Source of the DNA: Beroe forskalii
Taxonomy: Eukaryota > Ctenophora > Nuda > Beroida > Beroidae
Length of the DNA stretch: 64,000 nt
Direction: 5' to 3'
Assembly (NCBI GenBank): GCA_011033025.1
Contig: WFMF01000259.1
Span: forward strand, 178,785 to 242,784
Position numbers and translations under genes: made by a program. Each line of letters begins with the position of its first letter. Positions within the stretch are counted from its first letter, which is position 1. The notes under the pieces were generated by a model, which was not told where the DNA came from, ran no database searches, and saw only the letters and a program-made list of their open reading frames with translations. Shown here one piece after another: positions 57,467 to 64,000 of the stretch.

Positions 57467-60400
57467 TCAGTCAGAATCAAACTTGATGGAGGTCACGCCC
57501 ATGTTTATGGTGCCACCTTTGTATGTTCCGCGCTTTTTCTTCGTCTTCTCGTGCCGGAAGCTTTTGCCCTTCGTGTGTTTCAGGATTTGGTTAGCTTTGA
57601 AACCGTACTGATCAGCACCCTGCGTAAAATGGCGTCAAGCGTGAGGAATAACACCCAACGTTAACTAAATGTCGATCAGCCACAATTCCAGTAAAATTAC
57701 TATTGGGGGCAAATTAGCAAAGTTACTGGTTTATTAAAAGTAAAACTCACCCCTTTGGCTTCGAAGGTGTTATTAGCGAGCTCCTCCTTCTTTATTTCAA
57801 CATCTTCCTCCTTCACTCTTCTGAATGAGTTGTTCTGACGCTTCACTGAAAACACGAAGAATGGAGATTGTTACAGTGACCCGTGACAGTTCGAACTGCA
57901 ATTATAAAAAGCACGTCTTAAGTCTGCACGGCGTACAGACTTGTTATTAATATGTCTATACGGCGTGCACACTTAAGACGCGAAAATTGCAGTTCGAAGT
58001 TCGAACTGCTCCTGTTAATGTTATTCCAATGAAATAGAAGGGCAATTTTTACCGTTTTTTCATTTATCATTTCATATTTCAATTTTACCCTCTTCGACGC
58101 CAGAAAATTTCAAATCCTATTCAAAGTAACACTGCCGCCTCAAACAATTTCATCAACAAGAACTTTTCTACTCACATTTTGACTTCTTTGACTTCCCCTT
58201 CTTTTCTTCCAACGTCCCGTTTGATTCTCCAGGTGCAATGTCACTGTCCTCTTCTTGGTCTTGACCCACAGGATCATTGATTTCAGGCCCTGCATCATCA
58301 GCAACCGCCGTGCTTTCTGCGATATCTTGCCCTGGGAATTCCACGGCTGTTAGCTTATTCTCTGGCAAGTTATGAATTAAATACAATATTGTTTGAAGAA
58401 GAAGAGGGGAGTTTGAAGTTACTTTCGTCTAAAACTCTCAGCTATTTCGTGGCACAACAAAAATTTGATTTTTAGGATGCTGGGGATGTCTCAACTGACA
58501 CAAAAAATGACAATGGACATTGGGCACGGTATCAGTGTCACCATGGAAACACTCACCCGCATCTTGTATAACTTCCACTACGTCTGGCGAGGCAGTCAGT
58601 CCTCCATTTGTTGGAGGCTCTGAAGCAACGCTCTTCTGCTTAATTTTCTTCTTCTTTATTTTCTTCTTCATTTTCTCAGCTGAAAGAAAGAGACATCAAT
58701 TACCGTGGTGTATCCCATCTGTGTGCAGACCGCTCGATTGAAAAAGGCTTCTATAAAGACGCGCGAAATTGTGTGCTTTTGACGGAATTTAAATTCGCGC
58801 GTCTTTATCGAGGCCTCTGTCAATCGAGCGGTCTGCACACATATGGGTATTGGCCCATTAAAAAACGTCAAGATGCCACCCTCACCCCATTAAGAAGTAA
58901 CTCATAGATACAATTTCATGTCATTTGAAGAGCATGACATAAGTATAGCACGTCCGTACATAGCGTCGCGCTTAAGCTTACTACTGTATGTTTGGCATAA
59001 AAATAACATTTTTGCGCTGCAAAGTGCCGCAAAAAATACCAAAGCGCGGCGTAATACGCCGCGTCTCAAAAGTTCAAGACAACTGAGAAAGAAGACACCT
59101 ATGTGACGGTACTCAGTTTTGGCAAGCAGCGTTTTCGCTTTTTCCAAGTCCTCCGTCATCTCGATCAACTCTTTCTCTTTCTTCAACGCTTTAACTTTCG
59201 CCTCAATCTTCTTTTTCTTCTTCTTTTTCTCGGCTGATAGAAAAATAATATTGAGAACAATCATAAGATATAATCAATTACCGTGGTGTCTCGACCTTTT
59301 CATACAAAAGAGTCTTTATTTAAAAGTGACTCACTTTATTTAAAAGTGACAAATAAATACAATATGATGTCATCTGAAGAGACCACAATCTGAAAAACCT
59401 ATTACGTAGAAGGTGTTCTCACGAATCTGAGAACGTCTTCTGGAATTTCCACAAGTCTGTCATTTATACGAACGTGCTTCTCTGATTCAACAGTATAACA
59501 CGTACGTACAGGGCGCCGCGCAACTAGGAAATTTTCAGAAAGCGTTCTTGGAACTCGCGACACCTGTGATGCTGAACTTACTGTTGCCAAGTTGCCTATT
59601 CACTTCAGCCAAGTTCTCCTTCGCCTGGATCAACTGCTTCTCTTGATTCAATGACTCTTCTTTTGCCTCAATCTTCTTCTTTTTCTTCTTCTTCTCTGAA
59701 ATTAAAATTTGAGGGGCATCAAGCATTGATTCATCGAAAAAAATCATGAAAAATGAATATCAAAAAAACAGCATCTAAAAATCCCCCGTCTTGAATTACA
59801 CCCCACTCACTTTGCACAAGAACATCTTTGATCTCCTCCAACTTCTCACTCATTTCCCCTAACTGTTGCAGCTCCTCCTCCAATCCATTACTCTCCTTCA
59901 TTTCACCCAGTTTCCTCTTCTTTCCTCGTTTCGTCTCCCCGTTAGTTTGTGCTGTCTCCTCTTCTACAACAGCATCAGGGACGGGAGTTTCTTCTTTACA
60001 GCTGAAACATGGTTCAACAGTTACTGGTTATGTGGGGTTATTTGTGAACAGTGAAGAGAGGCAGTATTGTACGGTTAGTAGATGAAAAAACCTCGAAACA
60101 ATTATTTTGTAACACTTCATTGTTGTCCCAGAACTCGAGAAAGACATGATATAGAGCTCCCTTTGACGTTTTCATTGGTGCCTATAATAAAAAGACACCT
60201 GCCTGATTGGTTCGACCCTCACGAGCAGCAGGTCATAACTGGATACATTTCTCGGGGAGAATTCCAAAATGGGCCCAATAGGCGCGTATCTATTTATTTT
60301 TAAAAACTGAATGCAACAGTTTATTTATTTATTTAGACTGCGCAATAGATTAATTTTATTTCTAAAATATAAAAGCTTTTTGAGAGAAAAATTCCACTCA

Positions 60401-61707
60401 AATGCTATTTCTCTTTGTCATGGCCTAACCGGAAATAAGCTAGTAGATATGATTAGAATATTTTTAGTCGTTCATCAACCACTTTACGATATCACCGATA
60501 TGCACCGCAGTGGCGAGATCCAACGAGAAAGTAAAAATATCCAACTTTTCATTTGAGTAGCAGGAAATTGAATAGAAAGGAATATTTTGTGATAATTTTC
60601 AGTTATCTTCTGACAAAGGAAAGGGGACGCCGAATATGTTTTTTCAGCTCATGCTGGCATCTTTGATCTTCCGCCTATGTAGTCGTGTTTCTTGTTAGGT
60701 GTAAGAAATATGGAAATTATCCGAATATGAGACATAACTGAGATGATTCCAATTAATGAAAAAACAACGTTTTTGACTATTTTACGCGGAAGAATTTTAG
60801 TTCACCTGATCATCTAACTTCTCTCAAAAGGATTTTGCTTAATCTTGAAAAGTGATTTCCCGGCCAATTATTTGACTTTTGGAGGTTCCAACTTTAAAAT
60901 GCTCTCAAAGGCGTCTGGAGCATGATATAAGGTTTGGTATTGGTAATATCCTTAACTAGGTATAAATCTATTAGTATGAATATCCGTATGACAAAGTAAG
61001 GAAATTCAGAATATATAACAGGACTGTCAATTTCCTGCTATAAAAGAAAACATATTTATTCCAATATTAATATTTTGAGAAAAAACATAGTTTAAAACAT
61101 GATTGACGTTAGCATTATGAAACCATACATTGCGATTCTTTCTAGAAAAACATATTTCTGGACGTTGGTATAACTGACAGTTAACACAACTAAAACATAA
61201 ACAATTGAAACGTATAAGTTTCAGTGGCCACTGACTCAGTCACCGATAGAAACACAGACTGACAATACTGAACACTGACATTATGACTGGCGACTGCCTA
61301 ACGGTGACAGTTCGAACTGCAGTTTGCGCATCTTCTGTGTGCGCGGCGTAAGTTTGCCCGGAGTAAACATGTTTTTTTTAAAAATAAACGCCGTGCACAA
61401 AAAAGACGAGAAAAGTGCAGTTTGAACTGCCCCTGCGACAGATAAAACTGACGTAACTCACTGTTCACTGATACAGCTGATAGTTGACACAACTGATGTA
61501 AAACTGTTGCAACTCACTGTTGTCTGACACAGCTGATAAATGATATAAAACTGTTGCCACTCAGTGTTTGCGGTAGAACTCTATGAGTTGTTTGAGGTCA
61601 GGTCCGCTCCATGACAAGGAGGAGGGTCTCTTGGTAGAGAACTGCGTGGCGAGCTCATCGGAGACTGTCAGGAGGTAGGAGTGCACCAAGGCGTCAACTT
61701 CTGACAT
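57467..61707 (-). CDS. NOLC1: Nopp140/NOLC1-like nucleolar protein, eight exons
   Basis: Nopp140 is a nucleolar and Cajal-body chaperone of snoRNPs. Exons: 61707-61565, 60001-59811, 59695-59582, 59233-59099, 58679-58557, 58361-58176, 57845-57751, 57619-57467; about 379 residues. Exon 1 ([10 protein letters not shown] ... [12 protein letters not shown]) is a LisH-type dimerisation motif, as at the Nopp140 N-terminus. The centre has acidic and Lys-rich stretches; exons 3 and 4 both start [11 protein letters not shown] and exon 5 with a similar run, all symmetric phase 1. The last two exons give the SRP40 C-terminal domain: [54 protein letters not shown]. It is shorter than vertebrate NOLC1 and lacks long Ser-rich repeats. 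The donor of exon 1 is defective: CT stands where GT is expected and TGA follows in frame. Confidence 0.9.
57886..58015. mobile_element. MITE family M4, copy 1 (Nopp140 intron 6)
   Basis: GTGACAGTTCGAACTGCAAT at the left, ATTGCAGTTCGAAGTTCGAA then CTGCTCC at the right; GTCTTAAG and ACGGCGT words pair inside. Confidence 0.82.
58725..58848. mobile_element. MITE family M3, copy 2 (Nopp140 intron 4)
   Basis: GTGTGCAGACCGCTCGATTG then AAAAAGGC faces GAGGCCTCTGTCAATCGAGC then GGTCTGCACAC; folds end to end. Confidence 0.9.
61305..61435. mobile_element. MITE family M4, copy 2 (Nopp140 intron 1)
   Basis: GTGACAGTTCGAACTGCAGT at the left and GTGCAGTTTGAACTGCCCCT at the right; same family as 57886-58015. 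Confidence 0.8.
61442..61575 (-). repeat. Tandem copies of the Nopp140 exon 1 / intron 1 junction
   Basis: Minus strand: CACTGAGTGGCAACAGTTTT (true junction), then CAGTGAGTTGCAACAGTTTT, then CAGTGAGTTACGTCAGTTTT, each followed by ATCAGCTGT-type sequence, in ~48-57-bp steps. The two intronic copies carry a normal A|GTGAGT donor; the first does not. Confidence 0.8.
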
Positions 61708-61810
61708 GGCGCCTAGTGTCGGTGAGAATATTAGTTTACCCAATACCCATGCCTAGTGTTAGTGAGACTGTAAGTTTACCCACAGTAGGTGGTGGCTGAC
61801 CAATCAACAC
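61708..61810 (-). promoter_or_regulatory. Nopp140 upstream region with CCAAT box and duplicated leader
   Basis: Minus strand: GATTGGTCAGCCACCACC about 95 bp before the ATG, then GGGTAAACTTACAGTCTCAC TAACACTAGGC, then a second similar GGGTAAACTAATATTCTCAC CGACACTAGGC just before the ATG. The first part is shared with 39776-39813. Confidence 0.5.
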
Positions 61811-62381
61811 GCAGAATTTGATTACTGATTGCAGATTGGTAAAGCTAGGGTGGGGTATTAAAGGTAGGGAAGAGGTCGGAAGTATGCCAAGAGTATTCGC
61901 ATTCATAACTTGAAGTACAAAATTCTGAGAAATCTTTAGCGAACGAAATTTTATAGCTTCACAATATTTCGGATGATAAAGGTATTGAAAACAGTGAAAT
62001 TGCAAAGTTGGGTCACTATAAGATTTCATTAAAAAACAAGCACGCTCACTTGATAAAGCGCGCCAGGTATTAAATAGTAATATTTATTCATCATTTTCAA
62101 CAAACTTGAAAATTCTCACAATGGTCATTGACGAATTATCCTCCCCGTTATCTCAAACAAAGCAATACCAATGTACAGCTGAACGCTACAAAGAGCCGTT
62201 TCAATGGCAAGACCGACATATCCGTGAAGTTCTGAGGAGTGAGGCTGAGGGTGATGGAAGGTAGCCCTTCGGATCTGTCAATTCATCCTAACGTCTCACC
62301 ATTTAGCATCATTCAGAACTGTCCGGCTCATTCAATTAATTGCGTCACAGGAAAACATCTACAATCCACACATAACTGCCA
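61811..62381. other. Spacer between Nopp140 and the Sel1/COA7-like gene
   Basis: No further gene recognised; a 97-codon open frame here looks like chance. Confidence 0.4.
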
Positions 62382-63863
62382 TCAGTATCTCTGAGGAGCT
62401 GTGCTTTCTCCTTGATGTTTGGGCGGGTCTATAAACGGGTTCTTCTGTCCCCTGAAGATCTTACTCTTCTCGTTGAACTGCTTGAACTTGTTGAGGTCCT
62501 TCTCCACTCCGTGACCGTGGTAGTAGAGCACAGCAAGGTTGTGACAGGACCGGGAATGTCCCTGGTCACACCCCCGGGCGAGAAGGGGAACTGCTGAGGA
62601 GTAGTCACGTTCTACCCCCATACCTGACAACAAGAGGGGGTGAGTAGTCGCGTTCTACCCCCATACCTGACAACAAGAGGGGGTGAGAGGAAGGAGGAGT
62701 AGTCGCGTTCTACCCCCATAACTGACAACAAGAGGGGGTGAATAGTCGCGTTCTACCCCCATACCTGACAACAAGAGGGGGTGAGTAGTCGCGTTCTACC
62801 CCCATACCTTACAACAAGAGGTGGTGAGAGGAGGGAGGAGTAGTCACGTTCTACCCCCATACCTGACAACAAGAGGGGGTGAATAGTCGCGTTCTACCCC
62901 CATACCTGACAACAAGAGGGGGTGAGTAGTCGCGTTCTACCCCCATACCTGACAACAAGAGGGGGTGAGTAGTCGCGTTCTACCCCCATACCTGACAACA
63001 AGAGGGGGTGAGAGGAGGGAGGAGTAGTCGCGTTCTACCCCCATACTTGACAACAAGAGGGGGTGAATAGTCACGTTCTAACCCCATACCTGACAACAAG
63101 AGGGGGTGAGAGGAGGGGGGAGTAGTCGCGTTCTACTCCCATACCTGGTGAGGACGGGGGTGAATAGTTATACACCCTTACCTGGTGAGAGGAGGGGTTC
63201 TAAACGGGGGAGGGGGGTGAGAGAGAGGGGTGTGAGAGAGAGGGGTGTGAGAGAGAGGGGTGTGAGAGAGAGGGGTGACAACAGAGAGGGGTGACAACAG
63301 AGAGGGGTGAGTAGTTACACCCCATACCTGACGCCAGAAGAGGTGAGGGAGAGGGTTTAAAGTTCTATATGAGTATATGGTGGTGCGAACATTTTAAACG
63401 CCTTGGGCTAAGAATCTTAGACCAAGTCTCAGCCCAAAAATCCCGAGACTTAGCCCAAAAAACTTCAGTTTAGTATGAAAATCCGCGCACAAAGGGCACC
63501 AACAAACAACCCTAACCTTGTATATAGCATGTGGCTTTGGCAAAGCAACTATCATTGTTGTGCTTATTACACCCCATCGTCAAGTATTCGAACGCCTGGA
63601 ATTGGAGAAACTAGAAAGATATGATTTATGAAACGAAGACTTCGGGAAATTGATCCAGAAGATAATGTTTCGAGGCTTTTTAATAACGTGTTCAACTGTT
63701 CATTCTCAAATTGTGGCACATGACCAGCGACCACTCAAACCTTGCTGTAGTCTTTGGGTAGGAACTGTCCTAACTGTAGAAGTCTGGCTATGGGTACACA
63801 ACTCCTCCCGTAGTTAGTGGAGCAGGCTCGAGCAAAGAGCTCGGCAGCGGCCGGCACATCACG
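62382..63863 (-). CDS. Sel1-repeat protein, COA7-like, 3' part (three exons; runs off right edge)
   Basis: Exons 63863-63741, 63595-63517 and 62623-62382; GT-AG, phases 0 and 1 agree. Three successive alpha/alpha repeats carry paired Cys with identical spacing C-x7-C: ARACSTNYGRSC, TMGCNKHNNDSC and ARGCDQGHSRSC, each followed by the Sel1 signature (LGQFLPKDYSK, YIQGMGVERDYSS, YYHGHGVEKDLNKF). Disulfide-paired Sel1 repeats are typical of COA7, a mitochondrial intermembrane-space factor for cytochrome oxidase assembly, and of bacterial Hcp proteins; the eukaryotic context favours COA7. The C-terminus ends QKNPFIDPPKH then ~12 residues. The start of the gene lies beyond 64000. The last intron is largely a minisatellite copied from its own acceptor. 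Confidence 0.82.
62598..63150 (-). repeat. 43-bp minisatellite containing copies of a splice acceptor and exon start
   Basis: Minus-strand unit: CCCCTCTTGTTGTCAG then GTATGGGGGTAGAACGCGAC TACTCAC. The first unit contains the real acceptor (62624) and the first 25 nt of the last COA7-like exon; about eleven more follow upstream, some spaced by GAGAGGAGGGAG insertions. Confidence 0.95.
63205..63310 (+). repeat. 15-bp GTGAGAGAGAGGGGT repeat
   Basis: Four close units followed by GTGACAACAGAGAGGG variants; still inside the COA7-like last intron. Confidence 0.9.
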
Positions 63864-63881
63864 CTCAATATACAGGGGTGG

Positions 63882-64000
63882 GGAGTCTTAGGGGTGGAGG
63901 GGGTGGAGGGGGTGGGGAAAGGGCGAAGTTTCAGGTGGGAGGGGGTGGGAAAAGGGGCGAAATTCGAGGTGGGAGGGGGTGGAAAAAGGTGAAACTAGAG
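63882..64000 (+). repeat. G-rich tandem repeat at the right edge
   Basis: GGTGGAGGGGG-type units and a ~37-bp unit GGGCGAARTTYSAGGTGGGA; on the minus strand it supplies the pyrimidine tract before the acceptor of the COA7-like exon at 63863. Confidence 0.85.

Noticed and set aside
59099-59150. Possible non-GT donor (ACTGAGTACC) at the Nopp140 exon ending at 59099
   Set aside because: A normal GT donor (ATAG|GTGTCT) a few bases further on gives the phase required by the next exon, so no unusual intron is needed there.

Overview
The window is nuclear DNA of an invertebrate animal: multi-exon genes with GT-AG introns, AT-rich spacers, and several families of short hairpin and foldback transposons. 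Gene content (CARD-caspase, rhodopsin-like GPCR, mitotic cyclin, OXA1 insertase, Nopp140, Sel1/COA7-like protein) is metazoan. I cannot name the phylum. Splice acceptors sitting 1-3 nt before some start codons hint at, but do not prove, spliced-leader trans-splicing.

Layout. 0-2.1 kb: 5' part of a minus-strand CARD-containing caspase running off the left edge. 2.8-19.7 kb: transposon territory, with three broken non-LTR reverse transcriptases (2.95-3.62, 13.45-14.29, 16.7-18.6 kb), a Helitron-type end (4.45 kb), GC-rich hairpin elements (5.3-6.4 and 12.6-13.2 kb), a repeat that feeds a 23-bp minisatellite (11.4-12.1 kb), and two foldback elements whose arms are self-complementary minisatellites (8.71-9.27 and 14.81-19.66 kb). 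19.7-36.3 kb: a 16-kb stretch with no convincing gene but at least 16 diverged copies, in both orientations, of one ~65-95 bp unit containing two CRE-like TGACGTCA sites. 36.3-40.6 kb: a complete nine-exon class A GPCR on the plus strand. 41.8-45.6 kb: a third foldback element with ~500-bp unique arms ending in polypyrimidine/polypurine tracts. 45.8-49 kb: small inverted-repeat elements and one orphan exon.

49-64 kb is the gene-dense part, mostly minus strand. From right to left: a Sel1/COA7-like gene (open at the right edge), a Nopp140/NOLC1 gene, an OXA1-family mitochondrial insertase, a small basic protein gene starting only 147 bp beyond it (possible operon), and a mitotic cyclin. A small plus-strand gene for a secreted cysteine-rich protein lies divergent from the OXA1 gene. 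A recurring theme is tandem duplication at splice junctions: the last COA7-like intron holds about 11 extra copies of its own 3' splice site plus the first 25 nt of the exon; Nopp140 intron 1 holds extra copies of its 5' splice site, whose genuine copy has CT instead of GT; and caspase intron 4 ends in a copy of the end of exon 4.
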